DNA of 64,000 nucleotides. Origin: Bradyrhizobium sp. CCGUVB4N. Its GTDB lineage: Bacteria > Pseudomonadota > Alphaproteobacteria > Rhizobiales > Xanthobacteraceae. A model generated the notes under the pieces. The model saw only the letters and a program-made list of their open reading frames with translations. It was not told where the DNA came from and made no database searches. The stretch lies in contig NZ_JANADP010000001.1 of the NCBI RefSeq assembly GCF_024199945.1, forward strand, positions 372,001 to 436,000, read 5' to 3'. How positions within the stretch are numbered: the first letter of the stretch is position 1; each line of letters begins with the position of its first letter. This document shows, piece after piece, positions 25,980 through 35,475 of this stretch. Position numbers and translations under genes: made by a program.

Positions 25980-26717
25980 TCACTTCAGCGGTACGAACAC
26001 ATTGATCACGAGCTTGTCCTCGGCCGTCTTCAGGGGATCGGTGAGGTACTCCTCGATGAACGTGTCCTTGGCTTCCAGCTTCTTGTCGTCGAGGTGATTA
26101 GTGATCGCCTCATAGGTGTTGTCCATGTTGTCGTAGGAGCCGCGATGGACGAATTTCAGCGCCTTGCCCTCCGGCGATTTGCCGATACTCATGTCCTTGG
26201 TCAGGTTCTTGGGATCCTGCTCGATCGGGATCTCGGCAAGGAAGGTGAAACCGGTGTCGTCGGTCGAGGTGTAGACGATCATCGAATTGCCGGCGTGCTT
26301 GATGCCCTGCTTGTCGAGCAGCGCGTTCAGCGCCTTGAAGGCGTCGACCAGGGTGTCGAAGGCCGAGTCCCAATTGGCAGTGCCCTTGACCATCACGACC
26401 TTCTTGGCCTCGAGCGTGGTCTCCAGGCCAAAGGGATCGGCGGTCTGCACCGGGGCGGGGGTGGCGGCCGCGGCGGGCGGCGGGGTTGCCGGGCTCGGCG
26501 AGGCGCTGGCCGCCGGCGATGGGGCCGGCGCGGGGGTTGCGGCGGGGGCCGGCGTGGCACTTGCGGCCGGGGAGGGCGTGGCGGATGGTGCCGGCGAGGG
26601 ACTGGCCGACGCGGCGGGTGCCGGGCTTGGGGTCTGTGCGTGAGCGCCGGACAGACCAAACGATAATGCTGCTGCCGGGATCAGCGCGGCCAGAGCGAGA
26701 CGACGAAAACCATTCAT
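25980..26717 (-). CDS. Exported protein with GyrI-like C-terminal domain and Ala/Pro/Ser linker
   Basis: The 245-residue product starts at ATG 26717 with GGGGAGAA. A signal peptide (LALAALIPAAALSFGLSGAHA) precedes about 70 residues of almost pure Ala, Pro, Ser and Thr, a likely flexible spacer. From about residue 97 a soluble domain follows (MVKGTANWDSAFDTLVDAFKAL, FVHRGSYDNMDNTYEAITNHL, FIEEYLTDP), matching the GyrI/AraC-effector-binding fold, which binds small molecules. It is coupled to the SIMPL gene. The ligand is unknown. Confidence 0.78.
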   Translation of the reverse strand: MNGFRRLALAALIPAAALSFGLSGAHAQTPSPAPAASASPSPAPSATPSPAASATPAPAATPAPAPSPAASASPSPATPPPAAAATPAPVQTADPFGLETTLEAKKVVMVKGTANWDSAFDTLVDAFKALNALLDKQGIKHAGNSMIVYTSTDDTGFTFLAEIPIEQDPKNLTKDMSIGKSPEGKALKFVHRGSYDNMDNTYEAITNHLDDKKLEAKDTFIEEYLTDPLKTAEDKLVINVFVPLK

Positions 26718-26919
26718 TTTATTCTCCCCAGACCTTGCCCACCAAGGCCTTAACCCGGCCGTACATCCCGGCTCGCGCGAACCGCGCCGTTCTAACACGC
26801 AAGCGCCGAATTCGTCCCATGACAGATGCGTCATGGCAGGCGCCCTGGGTCTCGACGGCAAAACACTGGCCAAGCCGGCAAGGATCGCTATATAAGGCAC
26901 GCGAAATTCAGGAATTTTC

Positions 26920-27795
26920 ATGAGCGCGCTGGCCAACCACGCATTTGCCAAGATGAACGGCATCGGCAACGAGATCGTCGTTGTCGACATGCGCGATTCC
27001 GCAGGGAAGGTCACGCCGGCCGACGCCCGCGCGGTGGCCTCCGCGGACGGTGGCGTCCCCTATGACCAGCTCATGGTGCTGCAGAAGCCTCGGCTCGATG
27101 GCACCGAAGCCTTCATCAGCATCTACAACAATGACGGCTCCGAAGCCGGTGCCTGCGGCAACGGCATGCGCTGCGTGGTTCGCCGCATTTTCGAGAAGAG
27201 CGGACAGGCCACGGCGACGTTCGAGACGGCGGCCGGCCTGCTCAATGCCTGGCAGGGCCCGGCGTCAGACCTCTACACCGTCGACATGGGCGCGCCGAAG
27301 TTCGGCTGGCAGGACATTCCGCTGGCGGAAGAGTTTCGCGACACCCGCTACATCGAATTGCAGATCGGGCCGATCGACAAGCCGATCCTGCATTCGCCGT
27401 CCGTGGTCAGCATGGGCAATCCGCACGCGATCTTCTGGGTCGATGACGTCAACGCCTATGATCTCGAGCGCTTTGGTCCGCTCCTGGAAAATCATCCGAT
27501 CTTCCCCGAACGCGCCAACATCACGCTGGCTCATATCGTCGATCGCGAGCACATCACGATGCGTACCTGGGAGCGCGGTGCGGGTCTCACCCGGGCCTGC
27601 GGCTCGGCGGCCTGTGCGACCGCGGTTGCGGCGGCACGCCTGAAGCGCACCGAACGCAAGGTCGAGATGACGCTGCCGGGCGGCAAGCTCGGCATCGAAT
27701 GGCGCGAGCGCGACGACCACGTGCTGATGACGGGCACCGCGACCTTCGAATATGAAGGCAATTTCGATCCGGCGCTGTTTGCGCCGGCCGGGTAA
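26920..27795 (+). CDS. dapF: Diaminopimelate epimerase
   Basis: The 291-residue racemase converts LL- to meso-diaminopimelate for lysine and peptidoglycan. The catalytic pair is C79 in GACGNGMRC and the Cys in [27 protein letters not shown] is the normal start. TATATAAGG upstream may be a -10 element. The stop overlaps the ATG of mtaB by one base (TAATG), so the two are co-translated. Confidence 0.97.
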   Translation: MSALANHAFAKMNGIGNEIVVVDMRDSAGKVTPADARAVASADGGVPYDQLMVLQKPRLDGTEAFISIYNNDGSEAGACGNGMRCVVRRIFEKSGQATATFETAAGLLNAWQGPASDLYTVDMGAPKFGWQDIPLAEEFRDTRYIELQIGPIDKPILHSPSVVSMGNPHAIFWVDDVNAYDLERFGPLLENHPIFPERANITLAHIVDREHITMRTWERGAGLTRACGSAACATAVAAARLKRTERKVEMTLPGGKLGIEWRERDDHVLMTGTATFEYEGNFDPALFAPAG

Positions 27796-29048
27796 TGGTT
27801 GTCGAGGTCGTCACTTTCGGCTGCCGCCTCAATGCTTTCGAGGCCGAGGTGATCCGCCGCGAAGCGGAGGGCGCCGGTCTTTCCGACACCATCGTCATCA
27901 ACAGCTGCGCCGTCACCAACGAGGCGGTGGCGCAGGCGCGGCAGTCGATCCGCAAGTTGAAACGCGAACGGCCCGGTGCGCGCATCGTCGTCACCGGCTG
28001 CGCGGCGCAGACGCAAAGCGATATGTTCGCCGACATGGCCGAGGTCGATCGCGTCGTCGGCAATGACGACAAGATGCGCGGCACAGCCTGGCGCGCGGCG
28101 CGGGATGCCTTCGATCTCGGTGCCAGCGAGAAGATCGCGGTCAGCGACATCATGGCTGTCAGGGAAATGGCGCCGCATCTGATCGACGGTTTTGCGAGCG
28201 GCCTGCCGCGGGTGTTCGTGCAGGTGCAGAACGGCTGCGACCATCGCTGCACCTTCTGCATCATCCCCTACGGCCGCGGCAATTCGCGCTCGGTGCCGAT
28301 GGGCGCGGTGGTCCATCAGGTGCGGACGCTGGTGGAGCGGGGTCATGCCGAGATCGTGCTGACCGGCGTCGATCTCACCAGCTACGGCGCCGATCTGCCG
28401 GGCGCACCAAAGCTCGGCATGCTGACCAGGCAGATCCTGCGGCATGTGCCGGAGCTGAAGCGGCTGCGCATCTCCTCGATCGATTCGATCGAGGCCGACA
28501 CCGATCTGTTGGATGCGATCGCCGACGATGCGCGCCTCATGCCGCATCTGCATCTGTCGCTGCAATCCGGCGACGACATGATTCTGAAGCGCATGAAGCG
28601 GCGGCATTCGCGTCAGGATGCGATTGCGTTCTGCAATCAGGTGCGCCGGCTGCGCCCTGACATCGTTTTCGGTGCCGACATCATCGCGGGCTTTCCGACC
28701 GAGACCGAGGAGATGTTCTCGCGCTCGCTCGATTTGGTCGAGGAATGCGGCCTGACATTCCTGCACGTTTTCCCCTATTCGCCACGTCCCGGCACGCCGG
28801 CCGCACGGATGCCGCAGGTCGCGGGCGGTGCGATCAAGGCGCGCGCGAAGCGGCTGCGCGCAGCGGGCGAGGCGGCGTTGCGGCAGCGGCTGCAAGCCGA
28901 GATCGGCGCGACGCGCGACGTGCTGATCGAGAGCGAGGAGCAGGGGCGCACCGAGCATTATCTGCCGGTGGCGATTGCGGGCGAGCGCATCGGCAGCGTC
29001 ATGCCGCTGGCGATCGCCGGCTGCGATGGCGAGCGGCTCACGATATAG
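27795..29048 (+). CDS. mtaB: tRNA t6A37 methylthiotransferase MtaB
   Basis: The 417-residue radical-SAM enzyme makes ms2t6A37 in ANN-decoding tRNAs. The N-terminal UPF0004 domain has cluster ligands C10, C38 and C69, and the radical-SAM cluster is C148/C152/C155 (GCDHRCTFC). LHLSLQSGDDMILKRMKRRH is the MiaB/MtaB core. The C-terminal TRAM region is present. It overlaps dapF by one base. Confidence 0.95.
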   Translation: MVVEVVTFGCRLNAFEAEVIRREAEGAGLSDTIVINSCAVTNEAVAQARQSIRKLKRERPGARIVVTGCAAQTQSDMFADMAEVDRVVGNDDKMRGTAWRAARDAFDLGASEKIAVSDIMAVREMAPHLIDGFASGLPRVFVQVQNGCDHRCTFCIIPYGRGNSRSVPMGAVVHQVRTLVERGHAEIVLTGVDLTSYGADLPGAPKLGMLTRQILRHVPELKRLRISSIDSIEADTDLLDAIADDARLMPHLHLSLQSGDDMILKRMKRRHSRQDAIAFCNQVRRLRPDIVFGADIIAGFPTETEEMFSRSLDLVEECGLTFLHVFPYSPRPGTPAARMPQVAGGAIKARAKRLRAAGEAALRQRLQAEIGATRDVLIESEEQGRTEHYLPVAIAGERIGSVMPLAIAGCDGERLTI

Positions 29049-30161
29049 CTACGACGCCCGCACCTGCCAGAACCGCAGCGTGCGCCGCGCGTTCTCCGGC
29101 GACATCCGGGCAAAATTGCTCTGCGCTCTCGCAACATCCGCCGGCTTCATGGCGCCTGTCGCAAAGCGGCTTTCGAGCACGGCGGCGGTGGTTTCCCAGC
29201 TCAGTTGTGCCGCCTTGCACGGTACCAGCAGCCCGTCTTCGCGCAGGCTCTGCATCAGCGGACGAATCACCTCGACGGTCGATCCTGACAAGGCTGCGAG
29301 AGCCGCCACGGCCTCCTCGTAGCGTCGGTGTCTTGCAAAGCCGAGCAGCGTCGCTTCGTTGAGCTGGCCGGATGCCTTGAGACTGGCAATCGCCCGCTTG
29401 GCGCCTTCGAAATCGCGGACACCCGACATCTCGCGTTCGACGCCAACCGTGACCGCGGCAATCGCACTCTGGATCTCATCGAACAGATCGGGCGGCGCCC
29501 GCGACAGCAGCCGGGTGCGAACCGTATCCGTCGCGGAACGCAGCAATTGGCGGCGCAGGTCCGACGGCAGGTCGACGCGAACGCCGACGCTCACCGCGAG
29601 CTCGGGATCGCTCTCGGCCTGCCCGACGACGACGGCGAATCCCTTGCCGGACATCCGCGCGCCGGGATTGGCGGCGAGACGCCGGCTGACGCTGGGGTAA
29701 CGGCGCGCCAGCAGCGCGTCGGTGACGATCTCCTTCAGCCACCAGCGGCCGGCAACCGCGAGCAGATGCGTTTCGCCCTTGGATGATGCGATCCTCACCA
29801 GCTCGCCATCGTCGAGGCGCGCGGATTCCTGCAGCACCGGACCGGCGATGCGGATCTCGTCATTGTTGGCGAGGCGGCGGATGACGGAGGGCGGGGCCTG
29901 CGCGACCGGCGCGAGCTGGGCGCTGATCTCGGCGAGCGCGACGCGTGCACCCATGTCGGCGATGGCGCGCAGCTCGATGGTGCCGATCAGGCGTTCGAGC
30001 ACGTCGTCGAACAGCGCGACCTGCTCGTCGTCAAAACTTCCGGCGGAGGACAGGAACAGGTCGGTGACGCGCCGGGCCGTTTCGAGGCCCTTTTCCGCGG
30101 AGCCCAGTCGAATGGCGGATTCGACCTCGTCGACAATCGATAGCTCGGCCTTGGACATGAC
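29049..30161 (-). CDS. DUF2336 domain protein
   Basis: The 370-residue protein starts at ATG 30161 (MSKAELSIVDEVESAIRLGS) and is almost wholly alpha-helical, with repeated Ala/Leu/Arg helices such as LANNDEIRIAGPVLQESARLDDGELVRIA, the DUF2336 hallmark. No membrane segment or enzyme motif is visible. Its stop directly abuts the mtaB stop (convergent). It interrupts the usual dapF-mtaB-ftsY order. Function is unknown; some relatives are linked to cell-cycle or stress regulation, which cannot be assumed here. Confidence 0.85.
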   Translation of the reverse strand, partial: VMSKAELSIVDEVESAIRLGSAEKGLETARRVTDLFLSSAGSFDDEQVALFDDVLERLIGTIELRAIADMGARVALAEISAQLAPVAQAPPSVIRRLANNDEIRIAGPVLQESARLDDGELVRIASSKGETHLLAVAGRWWLKEIVTDALLARRYPSVSRRLAANPGARMSGKGFAVVVGQAESDPELAVSVGVRVDLPSDLRRQLLRSATDTVRTRLLSRAPPDLFDEIQSAIAAVTVGVEREMSGVRDFEGAKRAIASLKASGQLNEATLLGFARHRRYEEAVAALAALSGSTVEVIRPLMQSLREDGLLVPCKAAQLSWETTAAVLESRFATGAMKPADVARAQSNFARMSPENARRTLRFWQVRAS

Positions 30162-30264
30162 GCGTTGCTCGTCCTGAGCGGATGGGAAGCTTGTTCTAAG
30201 CAACCACTATCATTAGAGACGAGCCCTGAACGTTTCGTAAACCATGGCTTGGTAGCCGAGCACT

Positions 30265-30374
30265 CCTCCTCATCCTGAGGAGCCCGCAAAGCGGGCGTCT
30301 CGAAGGATGGCCGCAGGCGAGATGCGGGCCTTCATGGTTCGAGCCGGCGCTGACGCGCCTCCTCACCATGAGGG
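30265..30374. repeat. Dispersed palindromic repeat, family C copy 1
   Basis: About 110 bp starting TCCTCATCCTGAGGAG and ending CCTCACCATGAGGG, with an inner CTCGAAGGATGG / CATGGTTCGAG pair. The same element is at 40093-40205 in opposite orientation. It sits between two same-strand genes (DUF2336 and the RluA synthase). Confidence 0.85.
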
Positions 30375-30386
30375 TTGAGCAATTTG

Positions 30387-31139
30387 CTATTCCCCGTTCC
30401 AGCCGCAGGCGCGGAGTTTTTCGTGCATGTGGGGCGGGGCCGGCGCGACCACGCGGACCGGGTCCTTGTTCCGGGAGATCGGCACCACGATCTCGCGGGA
30501 ATGCAGGTGCAGCTTCGGCTCGCCGAAACGCGGACCGTTGCCGTAAATGTTATCGCCGAAGATCGGCCAGCCGGTCGCCGACGAATGCACCCGCAATTGA
30601 TGGGTCCGGCCGGTCACCGGTTCCATGGCGAGCCAGGTGAAACCGTCGCCCCGGCCCATCACCTTCCAGTTGGTGACGGCCTTCTGCCCCTCCGGATCAG
30701 GCTTCTGCCACCAGCCGCGCTCGGCATTGAGCCGGCCGAGCGGCATGTCGACGGTGCCTTCGTCCTCGGCAGGGCCACCCTCGACCACGGTCCAGTAGGT
30801 CTTGCCGATCTTGCCATGCTTGAACAGGAGGCCGAGCGAGGCGGTCGCCTTGCGATGGCGGCCGAGCACCAGGCAGCCGGAGGTGTCCTTGTCCAGCCGG
30901 TGGGCCAGCACCGGCGGCCGTGGCAGGCCGAAACAGAGCGCGTTGAAGGAGTCCTCCAGATTGGCGCCGCCCTTGGGACCGCGATGCACCGGCAGGCCGG
31001 CCGGCTTGTCGATGATCAGCATCAGCCCGTCGCGGTGGAGCACGCGCGCCAAAATCTCGTCGGCGGTCAATTCGGGAACATCGAGCAATTGCAGGACCTT
31101 TGGACAAGACTTTCGTTTAGGGGCGGGAACGGCTAACAC
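30387..31139 (-). CDS. RluA-family pseudouridine synthase
   Basis: The 250-residue enzyme isomerises uridine in rRNA or tRNA. The catalytic Asp is D83 in HRLDKDTSG, and GLMLIIDKPAGLPVHRG and PVTGRTHQLRVHSSATGWPIFGDNIYG are typical RluA/RluC blocks. A Zn or S4 domain is lacking. The target RNA cannot be deduced. It is divergent from ftsY with only nine bases between starts, so one of the starts may lie further in or the promoters overlap coding DNA. Confidence 0.92.
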   Translation of the reverse strand: MLAVPAPKRKSCPKVLQLLDVPELTADEILARVLHRDGLMLIIDKPAGLPVHRGPKGGANLEDSFNALCFGLPRPPVLAHRLDKDTSGCLVLGRHRKATASLGLLFKHGKIGKTYWTVVEGGPAEDEGTVDMPLGRLNAERGWWQKPDPEGQKAVTNWKVMGRGDGFTWLAMEPVTGRTHQLRVHSSATGWPIFGDNIYGNGPRFGEPKLHLHSREIVVPISRNKDPVRVVAPAPPHMHEKLRACGWNGE

Positions 31140-31148
31140 ACCCCCGCC

Positions 31149-32096
31149 ATGAACGATACCACGTCAGATCCCCCCAAGCTGAGCTGGTGGCGCCGCCTGT
31201 CCAACGGGCTGAAGCGCACCTCGTCCTCGCTCGGGACCGCGGTCGCCGACCTCGTCACCAAGCGCAAGCTCGACCGCGCCATGCTCGACGACATCGAGGA
31301 TGTGCTGCTGCGCGCCGACCTCGGCACCTCGGTCGCAGTGCGGATCGCGGATGCGGTCGGCACCGGGCGCTACGACAAGGCGATCTCGGCCGACGAGGTC
31401 AAGGACGTGGTCGCGACCGAGGTCGAGAAGGTGCTGGCGCCGGTCGCAAAACCGCTCGAGATCGATGCGGCCAGGAAGCCGTTCGTGATCCTCGTGGTCG
31501 GCGTCAATGGCTCCGGCAAGACCACCACCATCGGAAAGCTCTCGCAGAAATTCGCATCCGAAGGCCGCAAGGTGATGCTGGCTGCCGGCGACACGTTTCG
31601 CGCAGCCGCGATCGAGCAGCTCAAGGTCTGGGGCGAGCGCACCAAGACCCCGGTCATTGCCGGCGCGCAGGGCTCCGACTCGGCGAGCCTCGCCTTCAAT
31701 GCGCTGACGGCGGCGAAAGAGCAGGCCGTCGATGTGCTCCTGATCGACACCGCCGGCCGCTTGCAGAACAAGGCCGAGCTGATGAACGAGCTCGAGAAGG
31801 TCGTGCGCGTGATCCGCAAGGTGGACGACACTGCGCCGCATGCCGTGCTGCTGGTGCTGGACGCAACCGTCGGCCAGAATGCGCTGTCGCAGGTCGAGGC
31901 CTTCCATCGCACTGCCGGCGTCACCGGCCTCGTGATGACCAAGCTCGACGGCACTGCGCGCGGCGGCATTCTGGTGGCGCTCGCTGAGAAATTCAAACTG
32001 CCGGTGCATTTCATCGGCGTCGGCGAAGGCGTCGACGATCTCGCGCCGTTCACCGCGCGCGATTTCGCCCGTGCCATCGCTGGAATCGAAAGCTAG
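31149..32096 (+). CDS. ftsY: SRP receptor GTPase FtsY
   Basis: The 315-residue protein docks Ffh-ribosome complexes at the inner membrane. The N domain is followed by the G domain: GVNGSGKTTTIGKL (118-131), DTFRAAA, LLIDTAGRLQNKAELM and TKLDGTARGG. The long acidic A domain of E. coli FtsY is absent, as usual in alphaproteobacteria. yciB follows three bases after its stop. Confidence 0.97.
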   Translation: MNDTTSDPPKLSWWRRLSNGLKRTSSSLGTAVADLVTKRKLDRAMLDDIEDVLLRADLGTSVAVRIADAVGTGRYDKAISADEVKDVVATEVEKVLAPVAKPLEIDAARKPFVILVVGVNGSGKTTTIGKLSQKFASEGRKVMLAAGDTFRAAAIEQLKVWGERTKTPVIAGAQGSDSASLAFNALTAAKEQAVDVLLIDTAGRLQNKAELMNELEKVVRVIRKVDDTAPHAVLLVLDATVGQNALSQVEAFHRTAGVTGLVMTKLDGTARGGILVALAEKFKLPVHFIGVGEGVDDLAPFTARDFARAIAGIES

Positions 32097-32099
32097 AGA

Positions 32100-32702
32100 A
32101 TGGACAAGACCCAGCCGCATCCGCTGTTCAAGCTTGCGACCGAGCTCGGTCCGCTGCTCGTGTTCTTCTTCGTCAATGCGAAGTTCAATCTGTTCGCCGC
32201 GACCGGCGCCTTCATGGTCGCGATCGTGGCGGCGATGGTCGCCTCCTATGTGGTGACGCGCCACATCCCGATCATGGCGATCGTGACCGGCGTGATCGTG
32301 CTGGTGTTCGGCACGCTGACGCTGGTGCTGCATGACGAGACCTTCATCAAGGTCAAGCCGACCATCATCTACGGGCTGTTTGCCGCGATCCTCGGCGGCG
32401 GGCTTCTGTTCGGCCGCTCCTTCATCGCCGTGATGTTCGACCAGATGTTCAATCTGACGCCGCAGGGCTGGCGTATCCTCACCTTGCGCTGGGCGCTGTT
32501 CTTCGCCGGCATGGCGGTGCTGAACGAGATCGTCTGGCGCACCCAGAGCACGGACTTCTGGGTGAACTTCAAGGTGTTCGGCGTCACGCCCATCACCATG
32601 ATCTTCGCCATCGCCCAGATGCCGCTGACCAAGCGCTACGGCGTCGAGCCGGTCTCGCTGGAGACCAGCGAGGCCGAGGCGGGGGATGTGCGGAAGGGGT
32701 GA
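32100..32702 (+). CDS. yciB: Inner-membrane septation protein A homologue (YciB/IspZ)
   Basis: The 200-residue protein has about five transmembrane segments, starting [21 protein letters not shown], the family signature, with [22 protein letters not shown] and [17 protein letters not shown]. YciB is implicated in cell-envelope integrity and septation in enterics. It is co-transcribed with ftsY (gap of three bases), a common arrangement in Rhizobiales. Confidence 0.93.
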   Translation: MDKTQPHPLFKLATELGPLLVFFFVNAKFNLFAATGAFMVAIVAAMVASYVVTRHIPIMAIVTGVIVLVFGTLTLVLHDETFIKVKPTIIYGLFAAILGGGLLFGRSFIAVMFDQMFNLTPQGWRILTLRWALFFAGMAVLNEIVWRTQSTDFWVNFKVFGVTPITMIFAIAQMPLTKRYGVEPVSLETSEAEAGDVRKG

Positions 32703-32742
32703 GGGTCTTTCGCGAGCGAAGGCGCGCAACCCACCCTCATCT

Positions 32743-32846
32743 GTCATCGCCCGACTTGATCGGGCGATCCAGTATTCCAGAGACAACAGTGAGATACGGA
32801 GAGGCCGCGGCGTACTGGATGCCCCGGTCAAGCCGGGGCATGACTG
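32743..32846. repeat. Palindromic repeat, family D
   Basis: A compound palindrome: a TCATCGCCCGACTTGATC hairpin, CCAGTATTCC / GCGTACTGG arms, and GCCCCGGTCAAGCCGGGGC. It lies between the convergent yciB and ccmG genes. No other copy is obvious in the window. Confidence 0.7.
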
Positions 32847-32885
32847 CAGTGTGTGTGGCCGAGTGCCTCGCGCACGAGCGCCGCG

Positions 32886-33479
32886 TCAGCTCCCCGCCTT
32901 CAACGCCTTCACCATCTGCGGCAGCAGCACCGCCCTGTAATTTTCCGGCGTGATCGGGCCGACCAGCTTGTAGACGATGGTGCCCTCGGGGCCGACGACG
33001 AAGGTCTCCGGCACGCCATAGACGCCCCATTCGATCGAGGCGCGGCCGTTGGCGTCGGTGCCGACGCGGCCGAACGGATTGCCGTAGCGGCCGAGGAAAC
33101 GCCGCGCGTTGTCGGGCGCATCCTTGTAATTGATGCCGACCATCTGGAAGCGCTTGTCGCCGGCGAGCTCGGTCAGCAGCGGCGCTTCGTCGTGACAGGG
33201 CACGCACCAGGAGGCCCAGACGTTGACGAGGCTGACCTTGCCCTTGAACGCGGCGGGATCGAGCCCGGGCACCTGCGCGCCGCCGGCCTGCAATCCCTCG
33301 AGCGGCGGCAGCGTGGTCTGCGGCGCGGGCCGGCCGATCAGCGCGGACGGAATTCGCGAAGGATCGCCGCTGCCGAGCCGGAACCAGAACAGCACGGCAA
33401 GGGCGATGAAGGCGAGCAGCGGCAGCACCATCAGGAAGGTGCGGCGCTGCGGCGGTGCCGAGGTCGATTGCTCGCTCAT
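32886..33479 (-). CDS. ccmG: Thiol:disulfide interchange protein CcmG/DsbE
   Basis: The 197-residue periplasmic thioredoxin-like protein is anchored by an N-terminal segment ([18 protein letters not shown]). Its WCVPC redox site (C92, C95) reduces apocytochrome c cysteines for heme attachment. [15 protein letters not shown] contains the cis-Pro loop. Its ATG overlaps the ccmD stop as ATGA, so it is the last gene of ccmABCDG. Confidence 0.95.
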   Translation of the reverse strand: MSEQSTSAPPQRRTFLMVLPLLAFIALAVLFWFRLGSGDPSRIPSALIGRPAPQTTLPPLEGLQAGGAQVPGLDPAAFKGKVSLVNVWASWCVPCHDEAPLLTELAGDKRFQMVGINYKDAPDNARRFLGRYGNPFGRVGTDANGRASIEWGVYGVPETFVVGPEGTIVYKLVGPITPENYRAVLLPQMVKALKAGS

Positions 33480-33673
33480 GTCGTCGTTCTTGGCGTGTCC
33501 ACGGCGCTGCGGCCCGAGCGGCGGGTGACGCCGCTGCGGTCGAGCGCGCGCAAGCGCTGGGTCTGGTTGCGATAGTCGAACACGACCCAGCCGATCAGGA
33601 TCGCGACAACGATGGCTGCGGCCGCATAGGATGTCACGATGAAGGATGCGTAGGGACCGAGCGACATCGTCAT
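33476..33673 (-). CDS. ccmD: Heme exporter protein CcmD
   Basis: A 65-residue single-pass protein: [31 protein letters not shown], then a basic cytoplasmic tail. CcmD helps release holo-CcmE from the CcmABC complex. It overlaps ccmC upstream (ATGA) and ccmG downstream (ATGA). Identification rests on size, topology, [10 protein letters not shown] and position. Confidence 0.92.
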   Translation of the reverse strand: MTMSLGPYASFIVTSYAAAAIVVAILIGWVVFDYRNQTQRLRALDRSGVTRRSGRSAVDTPRTTT

Positions 33674-34455
33674 GCAGCTCCCTCTGACGCGTTTCCTTGA
33701 CGCGAACCGGGGCTTAACTCGCTTGAAAACGCGACGCGGCTCGCCTGCATCATCTGCAGGGAGCGGACACGGCGTCGCAAAATCTCGTTGCGCATCGCAG
33801 CCAGGTGCAGCGTGACGAACAGCAGCGTGAATGCGATCGCCATCACGAGAAGTGGAATCAGGAACGATTTGTCGAGCGTCGAGCCGCCCATGCGCATCAC
33901 CGAGGCCGGTTGATGCAGCGTATTCCACCAATCGACCGAGAATTTGATGATCGGCAGATTGATCGCGCCGACCAGCGTCAGCACGGCGGCTGCGCGTGCC
34001 GCGCGCGAGGGATCTTCCACCGCGCGCCACAGCGCCATCAGGCCGAGATACATCAGAAAGAGAATCAGCACCGACGTCAGCCGCGCATCCCATTCCCAAT
34101 AGGTGCCCCACATCGGCCGGCCCCACAGCGAGCCCGTCAGCAGCGCCAGGAAGGTGAAGGCTGCGCCGATGGGAGCTGCGGCTTTCGCGGCGACGTCGGC
34201 CAGCGGATGCCGCCAAACCAATGTTCCCAGTGAAGCCACGCTCATCACGCCCCAGACGAACATCGACAGCCACGCATTGGGCACGTGGATGAACATGATC
34301 TTCACGGTCGCGCCCTGCTGATAATCGTCGGGCGCGTACGCCGATTGATAGAGGCCGATCGCGAGCAGGATGACGGTCGCGGCCGCGAGCCACGGCAGCA
34401 CCCGCGCTGAGAGCGCGAGGAACCTGGTGGGATTGGCGAGGTCGATCAGCGTCAT
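33670..34455 (-). CDS. ccmC: Heme exporter protein CcmC
   Basis: The 261-residue, six-helix protein delivers heme to CcmE. The [29 protein letters not shown] stretch is the tryptophan-rich heme-handling motif, and conserved His residues flank it ([17 protein letters not shown]). It overlaps ccmD by four bases. ccmB is 89 bp upstream. Confidence 0.96.
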   Translation of the reverse strand: MTLIDLANPTRFLALSARVLPWLAAATVILLAIGLYQSAYAPDDYQQGATVKIMFIHVPNAWLSMFVWGVMSVASLGTLVWRHPLADVAAKAAAPIGAAFTFLALLTGSLWGRPMWGTYWEWDARLTSVLILFLMYLGLMALWRAVEDPSRAARAAAVLTLVGAINLPIIKFSVDWWNTLHQPASVMRMGGSTLDKSFLIPLLVMAIAFTLLFVTLHLAAMRNEILRRRVRSLQMMQASRVAFSSELSPGSRQGNASEGAA

Positions 34456-34544
34456 GGCATTCTGATAATCACAGGTCGGCGCTCACGCAATCAGCACGAA
34501 TGCGCGCAGCGAAAGTTGATCGGGGTCAAGGCAAGCGAACTCAT

Positions 34545-35213
34545 TCAGTCCAGTCCATGTTTCAGGCTCGCCGCCGCCGCAAACGGGCCGATCACGAGGC
34601 TGACCAGCGACAGCGCACAGAGGATCGAGAACGGCGCGCCGAACGTCATGGGGCCGACGATCGCGGCCTGCGAGGCCGCGACCCCGAAGATCAGGACCGG
34701 AATCGACAGCGGCAGCACCAGCACGGCCATCAAGAGGCCGCCGCGATGCAGGGTCACGGCCAGCGCCGCGCCGATCATGCCGGTAAAGGTCAGCGCCGGC
34801 GTTCCCGCCAGCAGCGTCAGCGCCACCGCACCGGTCGCGACCATGTCGAGGTTGAGCAAGAGGCCCAGCACCGGGGTTGCGACAATCAGCGGCAGGCCGG
34901 CCGCCAGCCAATGCGCCAGCGCCTTGGCCGCGCAGGCCAGTTCCAGCGGCGTCCGGCTCATCGTGATCAAATCGAGCGAACCGTCCTCGTGGTCGGCCAT
35001 GAACAGCCGGTCCAGCGTCAGCAGGCTCGCCAGCAGCGCGCCGAGCCACAGGATCGCCGGTCCCAGCCGCGACAACAGCGCCAGGTCCGGCCCCACCGCG
35101 AACGGCATCAGCACCACCACGGTCAGGAAGAACAGCACGCCGATCAGCGCCCCGCCGCCGACGCGGAGCGCGATCCGGATATCCCGGCGAATGAGGGCGG
35201 CGAGGGCGGTCAT
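34545..35213 (-). CDS. ccmB: Heme exporter protein CcmB
   Basis: The 222-residue, six-helix permease partners with the CcmA ATPase to drive release of heme-loaded CcmE. LDRLFMADHEDGSLDLITMSRTPLELACAAKALAHWLAAGLPLI is the typical CcmB core. It is separated from ccmA by a 262-bp gap holding a palindromic repeat, which is longer than usual for this operon. Confidence 0.95.
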   Translation of the reverse strand: MTALAALIRRDIRIALRVGGGALIGVLFFLTVVVLMPFAVGPDLALLSRLGPAILWLGALLASLLTLDRLFMADHEDGSLDLITMSRTPLELACAAKALAHWLAAGLPLIVATPVLGLLLNLDMVATGAVALTLLAGTPALTFTGMIGAALAVTLHRGGLLMAVLVLPLSIPVLIFGVAASQAAIVGPMTFGAPFSILCALSLVSLVIGPFAAAASLKHGLD

Positions 35214-35258
35214 GGGGTGGCCCCCCTAAGGTCGTGCGCCGGCCGCGGGCACACTGTG

Positions 35259-35436
35259 CTCCCTCCCCCCTTGTGGGGGAGGGGCGGGGAGGGGGGTAGC
35301 CCCGGGAGAGATGTTTTTGAGAAGTGGGCCGCCAACAACCAGGCGCCTGCGTCGGCAACGCTAGAACCGAAATGCCTTGCCGTGCGGCACCCCCCTCCCT
35401 GACCCTCCCCCGCAAGGGGGGAGGGAACGGAGGGAG
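35259..35436. repeat. Palindromic repeat between ccmB and ccmA, family E
   Basis: About 178 bp with purine/pyrimidine-biased ends: CTCCCTCCCCCCTTGTGGGG on the left, CCCCGCAAGGGGGGAGGG on the right, and a less symmetric centre. It looks like a non-autonomous mobile palindrome in the middle of the cytochrome c maturation operon. The centre has no ORF. Confidence 0.75.
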
Positions 35437-35475
35437 CCGGGCCGGGCCGCTCGAAAAGCTGAGGGTCTGTCGGAA

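Noticed and set aside
27531-28958. 475-codon minus-strand ORF over dapF/mtaB
   Set aside because: Antisense of two well identified genes with full catalytic motifs.
32743-32846. Possible CRISPR-like repeat units in this and the other palindromic regions
   Set aside because: The repeats are single palindromes without regular spacing or spacers.
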